Positions 1-11,829 of a stretch of 64,000 nucleotides of DNA are shown here, piece by piece. Position numbers and translations under genes: made by a program. This DNA is from Chinchilla lanigera (Eukaryota; Chordata; Mammalia; Rodentia; Chinchillidae): assembly GCF_000276665.1 (NCBI RefSeq), contig NW_004955417.1, positions 11,657,656 to 11,721,655 on the forward strand, written 5' to 3'. The notes under the pieces are model-generated. The model searched no databases, had not been told where the DNA came from, and saw only the letters and a list, made by a program, of their open reading frames with translations. Within the stretch, counting starts at the first letter, position 1. Each line of letters opens with the position of its first letter.

Positions 1-929
1 TTTAAAAATACATATTGTATGATGCCATTTGTATGAAATTCTTGACAAGAAAAACCAATTTTATAGTGATAAAAAGCAGATCAGTTGTTGCTAAGGCCAG
101 AAGTAGAAATTTGAAGGGGAACAGAGAAGCATCAGAGATGATGGAAATGTTTCACATTTTGGCTGTGGTGGTATTTCATAGTTATATGAATTTGTCAACA
201 CTCCTTGAACTGAAAATTAGTTCCTCAGCAGTGGCACACCAGAGGTGGCGTGATGAGAGCAGTCCACTCCAAAGCACAGGCAGTAAGACCCTAAGTCTAT
301 ATTCTGAACAATTATTACTGTTGCTGTTGGTTTTTAAATAATATATATGCAAGGTTCAAATTAGCTTCTGTTGTTTGATTCATTAGGTAGGTGCAGTAGC
401 TTCCTAGTGAGTTGTCCTCATTTAAGATTCTTGCTCTAATCTATCCCTCCCATGCCACCGTACAGCTCCTCTGGTTAAAGCTATCATTAGGGTTATTTCC
501 CAAACATGTCTGCTTCCCCTCTTCTCTAATCGATTGATTCTTGGCACTCTGTGGTTAGGGGTATCATGTTACCAGTTTTGATCTATGAATTGTGAGTAGT
601 TGACTATGCACAGCTTCTATGACAGAGCATTTCATAGAGCTCTGTTTTCCTTTGCTGTGATGACTCGGTGACATTTCAAACAGCAGTTACGGACATACAT
701 GTGAGGGGACAATTGACAGGGGTTCCATTGTGAGCCCTGACGTCTACTATGCCTAGATGACTTGTGCAGTGCCTGCCAGTGGTTCTAGGACTTCGTGTAA
801 TGATCTGGATCCCATTCCTTTGGCCTTCTTTCTTTTTCTTTCAGCTGGAGAATGTGAGTGAGCAGGGAGGAGCGCAGAGCACAAGGAGAGGGGCTGAGCA
901 GTGTGGTTTCAAGGCCTGGTCTCATCGTT
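1..929. other. Unassigned AT-rich sequence, no gene seen
   Basis: I see no splice-bounded exon, RNA gene or recognisable repeat here. The longest open frame (15-341, plus strand) has low-complexity hydrophobic ends and no family resemblance, so I do not call it a gene. Confidence 0.5.
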
Positions 930-1055
930 TATTGGCAGTGGAACCATGGTCAGTTTACTGAAGCTCTCTTAGACTCAATTTTCTTTTCTTTAAAACAAGA
1001 ATAAGAATTTCCACTTTGCAGGATTTGGGTGAGAATCACATAAGTTAGGGTGTAA
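930..1055 (+). repeat. MIR SINE fragment
   Basis: The order of motifs follows the MIR core and 3' half: a degraded 'prior to losing salts' core-like stretch, then a CTCAATTTTCTTTTCTTTAAAAC segment equivalent to the CTCAGTTTCCTCATCTGTAAAAT block, then AGAATAAGAATTT and GGTGAGAATCACATAAG, which match the end of the consensus. MIR is an ancient tRNA-derived mammalian SINE. The copy is strongly diverged and its ends are approximate. Confidence 0.55.
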
Positions 1056-1697
1056 CTATGTCTGCACATTGCTGTGTATCATGGCTCACCGTGCATGACT
1101 ATCTGTACCCACTGGCCACCTTGCAATAGGCTTTGGCTTTCTGTGACCATGGCATCTCCCCTGCCAGGTAAGTATTGGCTTTGGCTTTCTGAAGCCACAC
1201 CTCACATACCTACTTCTATTGCCCAGTGCTAAGATTCCCAGCTCACTTGAGTAGTTTTCTTTTTTTCAAACAAACTTACAAGTACAAAAAATCAAATTGA
1301 CACTATATTATAAAACTGAGCATTGAATATATTGCTGAAACCTTTGTTTAACTGTTTCGTTATGTTTTAAATACTGAACTTTACTGTCTCTCTTAAAAGC
1401 CACAGGGAACTATAAAATTCTGTATGACAAAAGTGTATACGATTTACTGTTATTTTTCTGAGCCTTTCATTAGTTTAAAAACCTTAGTCATAAAATAAAA
1501 ATATTACTCCAATGACTTAAAATTAACCTGACCCACTACTTTCATTTTATACTGAAGAAACTGCAATCTATTTGGTTTCTGGGATTATTAGAATTAAGCC
1601 TCAAGTGTGCCGAATCAACAGATTTTACCATAACACTGATTGCCCTAGATTCGATATGTAAGTTATTGCCTACCAAGAGCTTCTGTATTGTTAAAAT
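1056..1697. other. Unassigned sequence
   Basis: No gene or confident repeat. A short direct repeat (TTGGCTTTCTG) occurs at about 1133 and 1174, spanning a GGTAAGTA splice-donor-like site near 1168. Nothing around it supports an exon. Confidence 0.4.
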
Positions 1698-1814
1698 CAA
1701 TTTATTCCTTTTTTTTGGTTTTTCTCCGGTACCGGGAACCGAACTCACGACCTTGCCCTTGCCAGGCAGGCGCTTTGCCGCTGAGCTGAATCCCCAGCCC
1801 CAATTTATTCCTTT
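1698..1814 (-). repeat. ID SINE (tRNA-Ala derived) with 14-bp TSD
   Basis: On the minus strand the body (1712-1800) starts GGGGCTGGGGATTCAGCTCA, with the RNA polymerase III A box, then GAGTTCGGTTCC (B box), and ends GGTACCGGAG followed by an A-rich tail. The target-site duplication CAATTTATTCCTTT is perfect at 1698-1711 and 1801-1814, which shows L1-driven insertion and a fairly young age. ID elements descend from tRNA-Ala and are moved by L1 enzymes. Confidence 0.93.
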
Positions 1815-2137
1815 ATAAGAACTCAACTCTGCAGTTGTACAAAAGACGTGAAAAGGGTAAATACCAAAATACCCATTTATGATTATTGGATCTTCATTTC
1901 AGTTAGATATTCAGTTAATTCATTTACTATAGCTTTCCCAGAATTTAAATCTTATCCATGGTAAGTTGGCATCCCCTAAATGTACTTTTAATTCTAGTAA
2001 CTAAATTACATTCTTGTATATATCCATAACTCTGGGGAGATCAATGGTAGAAGTGCTCTCAAATTACTTACAACTTTCTATACTTAGACTAAGTTAATTT
2101 TTTTTGGATGTTAAGTACTTGGATTATTCCCTGAAAT
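1815..2137. other. Unassigned sequence
   Basis: AT-rich, without a recognisable gene or repeat. Confidence 0.4.
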
Positions 2138-2330
2138 TCCATGCCATTCCTTTTTTTCTCCTTTCCTTCTTTCACATCTTCCTGCCTGCCTCCTCCTTCC
2201 TTCCCTTCCTCTCTCCTTTCCCTCCTTCCTTCCTCTCTTTCTTCTTTCCTTCCTTCTTTCTTTCCTTCCTTTTATCCTTCCTTCCATCATTCCCTCTATT
2301 CTTCCTCCCTCCCTCTCTACCCCACCTCAG
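2138..2330. repeat. Long pyrimidine tract, irregular (CTTCC/CTTT)n
   Basis: About 190 bases on the plus strand are almost only C and T, made of imperfect CTTCC, CTTT and CCTCC units. The overlapping Ser/Phe/Leu/Pro-rich reading frames (2104-2343 and 2141-2413) are products of this simple sequence and not genes. Tracts like this are prone to length change and can adopt triplex DNA. Confidence 0.9.
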
Positions 2331-2560
2331 AATATTTATTTAGCGTTTACATTGTCAAGCAAATTTCTAGAGGTCAGGAATATATTGGTGAACAAAAGCA
2401 CCAAGGAACCTGACCTGATCAAACAGTACCTAGCAGCAAAGAGACTTTAAAACATGCAATTATGATAACGTATGATCAATGTTACAAGTGGGAAGGACTA
2501 AAGTAGGTATATTTTTAGTGTGGCTATTACAATTTGTGATTTAAAAAAATTCAGTAGGTA

Positions 2561-2700
2561 CAAAGTGTTCTTTTTGTTTTGTTTTGTTTTTTGGTTTTTG
2601 GTTTTTTTCCCAGAACCGGGAATCAAACTCATGACCTCGCACTTGCCAGGCAAGCGCTGTGCCACTAAGCTAAATCCCCAGTGCCTGAAGCATTCTTTTT
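2561..2700 (-). repeat. ID SINE, older copy
   Basis: Minus-strand body about 2576-2685 has GGGGATTTAGCTTAGTGGCACAGCGCTTGCCTGGCAAGTGCGAGGTCATGAGTTTGATTCCCGGTTC-type order (tRNA-Ala A and B boxes) and an A-rich tail interrupted by C. Flanks AAGTGTTCTTTTT (2563-2575) and AAGCATTCTTTTT (2688-2700) look like a diverged TSD, so this copy is older than the one at 1712. Confidence 0.88.
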
Positions 2701-5700
2701 AGCAGAGCATCCTGAAGTAGCATGACTAATAAAGGTTACAATTTCTTATGGCTTTGACCTTAGGCACCATTATAATTGTATAATCCTTTTTGTTCTCACC
2801 TTATGTTTTTCTCTCTATTAACACTATCCATGCAATTGTTTGTTTGTATAGAATTTGCTTTTGCTTCTTTCTCTCTCTCTCTTTTTTTTCTTTTTTTGGC
2901 TTCTCTTGAATATTTCAGGATCCCCACTGATATGTCATCCCATGGAAGGTTTTTGTAAGAAGCAGTTACAAAGTACAGTGAAGGGAGACTATTAATACAT
3001 TCAAAATTTCTAAAGGCACTTATACCAACACATTGGCTTTCTCTATCATGATTTTTATGTAACTTCTTGTTCCAAAGTAAGTGGAGACTGATGTTAATTT
3101 ATGTAAGCTAATGTGTGTATAGGGTGATCAGGGCGGGGGAAGATGTTATATACTTCAATCGTGTAATTTTTGCCTGCCCTCAGAACTCTCTATATTGATT
3201 CTGTTCTTTTCTGCCTTTCAATTAGTAGCTGGAAGCATTGTTTCTATAGGTAGTCTGATTCCCAGCTATGAATTTATGACTCTTGACAAGAAGTGTAGGT
3301 TCTGAATTGAGTTTTTAACAGTCTATTGATACAACAGCAAAGCATAATTAGGTAAAATTATGTGGTGCCTGATTCCTTTAATTTCTGTGATGTTGGATTG
3401 CCCCTACTGGCTTCAAATTCAATCTTACTTTTGTACTTGTGATTCCTTCTTTCCTCTAAGTGTTCTCAAGGTCTCCTCATGCACATGTACATTGTGGGGC
3501 CAATGATCTACCTGACATGCCTGGGTTCACCTGCATGCTGGCAGGGCTCCCATTGACCAACCTCTTCTGCCCTTGGTCTCATAGTTTACTCCATCCTATC
3601 TCATCATAACTCAAAAAAAGAGACCTCTGCTCTTTGAGGCCTCCTTACCCTGCTGCATTCAAGATCAAACATAAGTGAACTTGCTCCCCTTTAATTACTT
3701 CCCTCACCTACTTGAAATCTGCTGAAAGTAACATTCAAGTGTGAGGCTCACACTCCAAGTGATATTTGCATGGGAGAAGACTAAGTTTGAGTTGTTGACA
3801 TTGGAAAGGAAATTTTGTTTTGGCCATTATTGGACCAGCCACACCATTTAAAATTCTTTCATCTTCCTTTCCCTTTGCATCTTGGTTAGTTCAAGGCTCT
3901 GTGCAAAAATTTTACACATAGTTATCTCTTTACATCTTGGCAATGCATATAGGCTGGAATAAAATGTGATTCAGGTGGGATTTGCTGTTTTCTTATATAT
4001 TTAACTAGGCAAGGTTTCAAGTAAGAAAGCAGAACCACTATTCTGCCTGAGAACGTTTACATGAATAATCGTTCAGACTCTCACATGCAGCTAGGCTAGT
4101 TCATTCTTGATGGTCCTGGAAAGTCCTTTTTACCCTCCTGTCTTAGTCAATTGAAGCTGAACTGGGAAGTCACCAGATTGCCTCCATGAAGACTATAATT
4201 ACTAGTGTCATTGCTTCATTCGCTGTATGAACAACAACCAGGCAGCACTTAGATAGGACCAGACTTTCTAAATATTCTCTTATGAGGAGGATCACATACA
4301 TTGGATTTCAAGAGCAGAATCTCTTTCCTGGGTTTTTTGAGCCAACTGCTTTTATTTTGTCCTCAAATTTCCTCATTAATAGATAAGGAACTGCCAAAGA
4401 AGAACTGTGTCAGAAAAGGCTCTGTGTCCTAATCCCAGACATTGGTCCTCAGTTTACCAAGATGAACATTCTTAGTCTACATTTGAGTTATAGCATGGAG
4501 ATAAACCCTGCTGATCCCTGCTCAGGCTCATTCTTGTGACTCAGTGACAGCAGGACCCAGTGACAGCAGCACCCAGTGACAATCTCTTCTACTTGAATCT
4601 ATGTTACAGTGTTTGCAGTCTCCCAGTATTTGTTCTACCAAACTCAGTGTTCTCTGCCACTGGACCCTTCTGTTTCATAGATGTTACAGGCTATTGGAAA
4701 GAAAAAGTAGGGCTAACTGAAATTTGCATCTTTTGTACAGAATGACTTTAATAGGAAAGCAAATGATTAATGCGGTTAATTGTGGTGTGGGTAGTCCAGC
4801 TGAGCTAGTGATATAACAGCATTGAAAATGTTTTCTGCTCAATAATGTTACATAAGTATAGTCTCAAGAAAAGGCAAAGCTCTTCATGACTAAGCTTGTG
4901 TTTTCAAGAAAGTCAGACTTGAGGGCATAAGTGATCTTACCGGAAAGAAGCCAGAGTTATGCATTCAGGAATGTCAGGTGCATTATATTAACTCCTCTCT
5001 CACTATTCCTATTACCTATATTACACAGATTTAGAGATGCTCTGAAATAAGCAAGAACTTGCTGCCTGAGAAAATGTCCTGCCTTCTTCTCTAAGACAAG
5101 TAGAGCATCCTAAGGTGATTATATCAATAGATTTCCTGGGAAACACATGCACCTCATTCTCAATAAAGAGTATTTTTGGTTTCACTGTTAACAGAATGTG
5201 CAACTTGAGGTTTTTGATTAACTTTTCTGTTCCCTATTTCCTTTGCCTGTGAAATGGACAAAATAATCCAGAAATCTATGAGAAAGTGTGTAAAATAAGT
5301 ACAGTATTGCATTTTTGCAAACGTGGCCAAAATTTTGCTAAAAGAATTTATTTCAACTAACAGGGATGGTTGCATAATAATTGTAGGATAGTTAAGGAAT
5401 TATTTAATTCTTTAGTGGGGTGGATTTTGTTACCAATGCCCAAATCAAACAAGAATTTAAAAGAAAATTCTACTTCTTCTAATAATGATTCTATTTACAG
5501 TTCACTATTACTAATACATGAGATATTGTTTGCATATGTGATCTGGAATCCCTCAGTCACAGGCTGAGAAATATCATTAGTGATTAAGTGAAAATGAATC
5601 TCACCTTGGGAATGAAGGAAATAAGTATGTTTGAGACTATATTCAACATTTGTGCTTGGGATTGGGGCAAGACTGCCTTAATGTTGTAGTCCTTTAAAAA

Positions 5701-6714
5701 GGTTCTAGCTGAAGTAGATAACTAATTTATCCTGCAGAAAGCATTTCAGATTTCCTTCCTTGTGTGTAGCATGGTTCCTATCCCACTTGAGGTTCAACAT
5801 GCTCACCATCCAAATGGATTGGAACGGGCAACAGTTAAACAGAAGAGCTGTGCATTTTCTGGCCGTTCTTGTGTTTCTAGGAAAGTTAATTAGGAAATGA
5901 AGCCTTAAGCTGTTGATAATGTGCATTGTTGGCTACTGGGACATGGTGACAAATAGGCCTGAAAGACCTTCACTTTCTTTTGTAAACAGAAAGGTAAAGA
6001 ATCTGCACAAAAATGTGCTGGTGAAGATCTGCTTTTCATCATGGGCCGACCACATAGTAAACAATAGGAATAACTTGTTTTAATAAAGCACAGTGTTGAA
6101 ACGCTTATCAGCAAGTCCTTTCCACTGGCTTCAAAAGGTGTATTTGAATAAGAGAAACCTTTGCCCCAATGGACACAATTTGAAATTCAGTTATAGCCTT
6201 TTCTTCATGTCAGCGTCAAGAAGTTTAAAGGAAAAGTTTGGCTTTTATGTAATTGTGCACGTATGACATTAGGTTGAGGTATTATGACTAAATATTCACT
6301 TAGTGTTTGGGGGTAGATATGGTTGAAGCAGAGAAGACAACTCTGCAAAATATTTGATCTGGAATAGTTTAAGTAATTCTCTTATTTTAAGTCCCCATCC
6401 TTCCTCTTCTTTTGGATGAAAGTGTCCTGGGTTCTATGGAAGGAATCTTTCAAGATGCAAAAACATATTGTTATGATGAGAAAATATAACAAGAACCAGA
6501 CTGGTCTGATAGAGAGTGTAGATAAGCGAAGAGTGGGTTTGGGCTTGACTCAGGGACAGTGGGTAAGTGTTTGGGATAGAAAGCTTAAGGTCAGTCCAAA
6601 CAGATGGACTTGAAAGAGATAGGAAAGAGGAAGCACTACTGTTTACACAATAGTTTCCAATTTAGGAATGAGTCCTGAGAGCTGGTAACAATTTCAGAGG
6701 AGCTAATAATTATT
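2701..6714. other. Unassigned 4-kb stretch
   Basis: No gene, SINE or LTR that I can support. Small features are a T/CT-rich run at 2868-2898 and a short tandem duplication of about 18 bp (CAGTGACAGCAGCACC-like) at 4549-4582. Open frames of 60-73 codons on both strands share no pattern with a known family and lack splice-bounded structure. Confidence 0.45.
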
Positions 6715-7030
6715 TTTTTCTTTTATTTTAGAGAGAATAAAATAAAATTTAAAATAGTACAGAATATCAAAACAAGATGATAGGAAATCAACAGTTATTG
6801 TCATATTGCATATTGTTATCTTCAAAGTAGTTGTTCAGATTACTATGGCCATGCAAAATTGATCAAAAAATTCATCATTAACTGTTCCTTTCAATAAACC
6901 AATTATCTTAACCATCTTGTATATATATATATATTTTTTCCCTTCCTTCTTTCTTTCTTTTCTCCTTTCCCTCATCCCAGTTGTTCTTTCCTTTTGAGCA
7001 GTTTCTTTCCCTTTCACAATATCTATTATA
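6715..7030 (-). repeat. L1 3' UTR fragment
   Basis: Reads on the minus strand as the same L1 3' UTR that appears at 10523, 41754, 55096 and 63400: a GAAGATAACAATATGCAATATGACAATAACTGTTGATTTCC-type block, then TTTAAATTTTATTTTATTCT and a tail near 6715. It contains a (TA)n run at 6920-6935 and a pyrimidine-rich stretch that in the plus-strand L1 copies is the GGAAAGAAACTGCTCAAAGG-type purine tract just after ORF2. No ORF2 is retained. Confidence 0.75.
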
Positions 7031-7164
7031 CCGAGTATAAGAAACTGGAAGAGCTAATAGTTATTTTTAATCCAACAGGACTTTCTGAAATCAATTTCTC
7101 TCTTCCAGGTAAACAGAGGAATTTCTAAAGATGTTCTGTGGCCCTGTCTAATGTGATGTTTGGT

Positions 7165-7325
7165 GATGGGGGGAAATGACCTTCTCTGCTCCCCAAGACT
7201 GTGGCCACTAGACGTATGTGGCTACTGGACAGGTAAAATATGGAGAGTGTGACAAATAACTGGATTCTAAATTTTATTAATTCTAATGGCTATGTGTAGT
7301 TAGTGGCTATTTTACAAGATAGCAC
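7165..7325. repeat. Possible ancient DNA-transposon-like relic
   Basis: GTGGCCACTAG...TATGTGGCTACTGGACAG, followed by an AT-rich core and TGTGTAGTTAGTGGCTATTTTACAAGATAGCACAC, gives two loosely similar arms around an AT-rich centre, a layout common in short mammalian relics. The class is not certain. Confidence 0.3.
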
Positions 7326-8489
7326 ACTTCAGCTTTACCTCTTCAGACTGCTATTTATCATGATCAAGTGCTGAACTTTGTCCTAGGTCAGAAAGAGCAG
7401 TTTTGAGAAACTTTGAGAACTTTTCCAAGGAATGCAAGCTCTTGTCAAATCTGTGACCACACCAAGCCCCCTAACTGGCACTACCCCAAATACTTCCTGA
7501 TTGTAAATATTTCACACTCTTCCAACCCACTTTGTGCACCCAGGATCAGTAAAGGACAGACCCACCCTTACCTCCAATGGCAGCACAGGGCAAAGGAAGA
7601 CAGACAAGAGAGCTCCAGAAGCAGTTGAAAGGGCAGGGTTTTAAAACTTGAACTGCCACCTACTTTGGTCTTTAAACGATTGTTGAATTGCCCACATTTC
7701 ATGAAGAGTAGAATCTGTTAAACATGATAAGTAGTTTTCTTTAACTGTGGGAATTAATTTATTAGTTGATTTTCGCTGTGGGTTTATTTTTGTTATTGTT
7801 GGTAAAATGCTTGTTCTAAACAAAGAAATACAGTAGTTTTGCACAAATGAATACATTCACTGGTTGATGTGCTTAGATAAAGCGACATGTTAGTAAAGGG
7901 GCATTGTGTGTAAAAGGACCACAGGGTGAGAAGGTGGAGAGAAGTCTGGCCCTAAAGCCTCGGTGTAAGTATTGAATAGTATCTAGGGATGATGTTTAAG
8001 TTTGTTTGGCAAACCATTGTGTAGTAAGACTCAGAGAGTGATTAAATTGAATTCAGTGTGAAACCCAACATATGCTGAACTAGGATGAGGAATTATTTTT
8101 AGTGGCTACCTAGATATTCAAATGTTTTTAATACCTTTAGTATAGTTTACTTCAGCTTGATAAGATCAACTAATTCAAACAATCCTCCAGGTTTTCACTG
8201 ACCTCTCCTTTGTTTATTTTTCTTCAGCAATAATGACTATCAGAGATTGAAGAATTATAGCAATGGAGCAGTATGGAAAATTCTATCAAAATCCTTTCCA
8301 ATTTGATGATTGTTTCTTTACTCTCATCTTCTTACACAATCTCATTTCTTTTAATAATACATTTAGAATTCATAACTATAATTCATGCTATTTATGAAGA
8401 AAATGTTATTGAAAACAAAGACAGTATTCTGACCTTACCACCTTGTGTCTAATGTAATTTCATAACCTCTAATCTTTTTGTAGCTCTCT
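7326..8489. other. Unassigned sequence
   Basis: No gene or recognisable repeat. The short open frames at 7413-7628 and 7641-7856 have no family resemblance. Confidence 0.4.
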
Positions 8490-8612
8490 TCATATGTTTC
8501 ATATGCTTCTTGCTTTAAAAAGGCAGATACTGTGTACATATTGTATCTTCCTTATTCAGTGTATTGTCTCCAGTACACAGACTGAAAAGTAATAGACACT
8601 AAGTAGGTAATT
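8490..8612 (+). repeat. L2 LINE 3'-end relic
   Basis: GGCAGATACTGTGTACATATTGTATCTTCC... then AGTGTATTGTCTCCAGTACACAG and ACACTAAGTAGGTAATTATTAAATA follow the L2 3' end (GGGCAGGGACTGTGTCT ... CAGTGCC ... CATAGTAGGC...CAATAAAT). Highly diverged. Confidence 0.5.
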
Positions 8613-8615
8613 ATT

Positions 8616-8776
8616 AAATACTGTTATTTATTTATTTTTTACTTTAATTTTATTTTTTGACATAGGGCTTCATTATACAGTTCAGGCTGGCCTTGAACTC
8701 ACACTAATCCTCCTGTCCCTGCTTTCCAAGTGGTGGGATTACAGGTGTGCACCACCATGCCCAGCTAAATATTGTT
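8616..8776 (-). repeat. B1 SINE with diverged TSD
   Basis: The minus-strand body 8626-8765 starts GCTGGGCATGGTGGTGCACACCTGTAATCCCACCACTTGG, includes CAGGAGGATTAGTGTGAGTTC-AAGGCCAGCCTGAACTGTATAATGAAGCCCTATGTC and ends in an A-rich tail. This is a short B1 lacking the 29-bp internal duplication. Flanks AAATACTGTT and AAATATTGTT are a TSD with one mismatch. B1 descends from 7SL RNA. Confidence 0.9.
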
Positions 8777-10299
8777 TTGTAACTCATAAATATCTCTCAT
8801 TTTCACTGTAATCAGTTGGAAATGTTGTGTTGTTTAATGGTGTGATTGATTTGTGTATGCTTTTGCATATGTTTACACATTTACATGTCATTTAAAGTAT
8901 TGATGAAATGTTGATCATTTTATTTAATCAGTTTGAAAGATTTCTGGGATTCTCAAAAGGCATCTTAAAATATTTCTTGGAGAGTTTTTACAAGTTGTAA
9001 CATTTATCATTGTTTTATGAGATAATTGCTCCCTCTACTCTTCAAGAGTTCCTAGCATTCTTTATCCTTCCCTAATTTCCATATATCTTCTGGGATCCAA
9101 AGAAAGAAAGAAAGCTGAACTTGTTGCTGACTAATAAATCAGTTATTAATCAACTAATACATCAATTAACCAATAGACTTCCAGTCTGTCCTATATTCAA
9201 GTGACAAGTTGGAGCGATTTCATATTGGTGTGTCTGCTTGGAGCCAAAGGCCAGGCTATTGTAAAAGTGTAAATCCTATGTGTCCTTTTTCAACACATCT
9301 ATTTGGTTTAAAAACAAATATCAGACCCACATTCTTTAGAGAACAGAAAATTTCTCCACTTTTAATGGCTTCCCAAGTGCCTGGAGAACTTCAGAGCACT
9401 AGTGAACACCATGAGAGAGAATAGGAAATTTTTTAAAAGTGAGAAAAAGAAAATTTTACTGCTTCAAAAACAGTGGCAAATCCCCTGAAGTGGTAAGTGG
9501 ACCATCTGTGTGCTCTGGCACTAGAAAATGTACAATTTCTTTGCATGGTACCAGGTACATAGCTGTCCTTTTAAATGTCTATCTGAAATAATGTGTGTAT
9601 TCTGTTTGAAAATGAGCCGTGGAGACAGAGTGGATGTCTTAAGTATGGTGTGCCTATGTACTTCAAAGCTATTGTCCTTCTTGCCCACAGCAGCACATTT
9701 TACCAACTTGGATAAGTATAAAAAGTCAGGAATTTCCTTGCAATAAGGAGGATAAGTTGATTGCATCTTGAAAATCTGTCTGTTCCTACCTGGAAACACC
9801 CTGCCTTAAATCTGAAACATTTTATTTGAAATACTGCAGGCAGTGGAGTGGGAAAAGCAAAGCTTAAATTCGCATGGAGTCCACTACTACCTCTCTTGGT
9901 AGCTTCGGATTTGCGTCTTTGGGATTACCTGCCCCCTGCGTCTAGTTTCTGTAGAGTCAAGGGAAAGGCCTGGTTCTGTCCCCTGGCTCATTCCAATGCT
10001 TTCTTCTTTCAGTACTGGCTTACTACTTATGAGGTGTATAGACACAGAACTCTGAGATGGCAACCACTCTTTTTGGAATTACATTTAGTACAGCACATTA
10101 TACTGTCCTATGTGAATGCAAGTCTGTTTGCCTTCAAATTCTATCACTCTCTGCATGAGGGCATTGGGAGGAACAGTTAGAGCTGGTGAAATACAAGTTC
10201 ATCTGCATGACATTTTAGCAAAACCCAAGTTTGTGGAGTTGCCTTTTGTCTACTCTTGCTCTTCATCCATTTTCTCCAGTAAATGCTGGTATTACCTTT
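8777..10299. other. Unassigned sequence
   Basis: No exon or repeat is supportable. Overlapping frames on both strands at 9521-9799 and a 110-codon frame at 9848-10180 lack recognisable domains. Confidence 0.4.
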
Positions 10300-10505
10300 G
10301 TAACAAGCAAATCTCCTTTCAGTTTTGGAATGGCTCTGGGCTTTTTACTCTGGAGCTGTCTGTTTGTTGTTTTCTCCACCTGAAATACTCCTCACTAGGC
10401 TAATTCTACTTAACCTTCAGGTCTCAGCTCAGATATCTCTTTCCCATAGGAGAGGTCTGTCCTTTGACTTATGTCATGTGTATTTTGTCTCTAAAAGAGA
10501 TTGTG
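10300..10505 (+). repeat. L2 LINE 3' fragment
   Basis: CTCTGGGCTTTTTACTCTGGAGCTGTCTGTT, then CCACCTGAAATACTCCTC, CTTCAGGTCTCAGCTCAGATATCTCTTTC and AGAGGTCTGTCCTTTGAC follow the L2 3' region (GCTGTTCCCTCTGCCTGGAATGC ... TTCAGGTCTCAGCTCAAATGTCACCTCC ... AGAGAGGCCTTCCCTGACC). L2 is an extinct mammalian LINE. The frames 10116-10534 here are relic sequence, not genes. Confidence 0.75.
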
Positions 10506-10522
10506 AGAGTTGGAATTTTAAA

Positions 10523-11178
10523 ATTTTTTTTTAAAGTTTATTTTAAAAATAAAAGAAGGAAAACATATTAACAAACAGACATCCATTTACAAAATAGCAT
10601 AAGAACAAACAGTATAGAGTTATGGACAAAGTGATAGGAAATTAACAATGTTTGTATTACGTATTGATATCTTCAAAGTGGTTTTTTAGGAAACAAATAG
10701 AAACATGCAATATTGATCAAACAAGTAATCATTAACTGTTCTTTTCAGTAAAGCAATAGAAGACAGTAGTACACTATGTTAGTTATCCTTTATATACATA
10801 TTTACATAATTTCCCTTCTTTACCTTCTCTTTTCCCACACCCTAGTTGCCCTTTACTTTTGAGCATTTTCCTTTTGTTTGATAATGTCTATCATACCTCC
10901 TAGTTTTTATTCACTCTTTCATGTTCTTACTCTAGTGAGACAATATGTTGCTTACACATGCAGATCTGATTTATTTTACTTATGAATATGGTTTCTAGTT
11001 GTGACCATTTACCTGTAAAAGCCTGTAATTCATCTTTCTTTATAGCTGAGTAATAATCCATTATATAAAAATGCGACAGTTTTTTTACCCAACACTCAGT
11101 GGATGGACATTTGGGTTGCTTCCATGATTTAGCTATTACAAATTGTGCTGCTATGAACATGGATGCACACAAATTGGG
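10523..11178 (-). repeat. L1 3' end: ORF2 C-terminus and 3' UTR
   Basis: The minus-strand translation from about 11170 to 10930 is the L1 ORF2 carboxyl end: a [18 protein letters not shown] segment, then FYIMDYYSAIKKDELQAFTG and LETIFISKINQ, closing with HIVSLE. After the stop comes the L1 3' UTR down to an A-rich tail (poly-T on the plus strand) near 10523-10550. The first 40 or so residues of the open frame that begins at 11364 are readthrough of the neighbouring inverted L1 piece. Confidence 0.9.
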
Positions 11179-11772
11179 AAAAATTTCAGCTGACTGTCCC
11201 TCAAACAAAGGGCTTGTATCTAGAACATATAAAGAATTAAAAAACATCAGTCCCCCCAAATTCAAAGACCCAATCCAAAAATGGGGAGCTGACATGAATA
11301 CACACATCTCAGATAAAAAAAATACAAATGGCAAACAAATACATGAGAAAATGTTCAACATCATTAGTTATTCAAGAAATGCAAATTAAAGCATTGAGAT
11401 TTCATCTCACCCCAGTAAGAATGGCTATCATTAAGAAATCAACCAATAGCAAATGCTGGCAAGGCTGTGGAGAAATAGGACCTTCTCCACTGCTGGTGGG
11501 AATGCAGACTGGTGAAACCACTGTGGAAATCAGTTTGGAGATTCCTCAGAAAACTAGATCTAGAGGTCCCATTCAACCCAGCTATTCCCCTTCTGGGTAT
11601 TTTCCCATAAGATCTAAAAACATCATAGTACAGCGATATATGTGCACCTATGTTCATAGCAGCACAATTTGTAATTGCTAAATTGTGGAAGCAACCCAAA
11701 TGTCCGTCCACTGAGGATTGGATGAGAAAACTGTGGTACTTTTATATAATGGAATATTACACAGTTGAAAGA
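11179..11772 (+). repeat. L1 ORF2 C-terminal fragment, opposite orientation
   Basis: The plus strand carries L1 ORF2 sequence: NPIKKWGADMN-like DNA at about 11260, then [32 protein letters not shown] and CWQGCGEIG (11328-11500). Shifted frames follow with the GIYPK..., IAAQFVIAK and QPKCPSTE equivalents, up to about 11772. Frameshifts make it non-functional. It overlaps in content with the last part of the adjoining minus-strand L1, so about 130 bp of L1 sequence is present twice as an inverted repeat. Confidence 0.88.
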
Positions 11773-11829
11773 TAAACTCGATGAATTTCTTCTCTTCACA
11801 TTTCATAATTTTAGCTTCATTGCTTCATA

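Noticed and set aside
1698..1814. tRNA-Ala gene
   Set aside because: The tRNA-like body belongs to an ID SINE: it has a poly(A) tail and a target-site duplication, and the acceptor arm does not pair as in a tRNA.
10927..11364. 145-codon minus-strand frame as a host gene
   Set aside because: The C-terminal half is plain L1 ORF2 and the N-terminal half is the antisense of the adjoining inverted L1.
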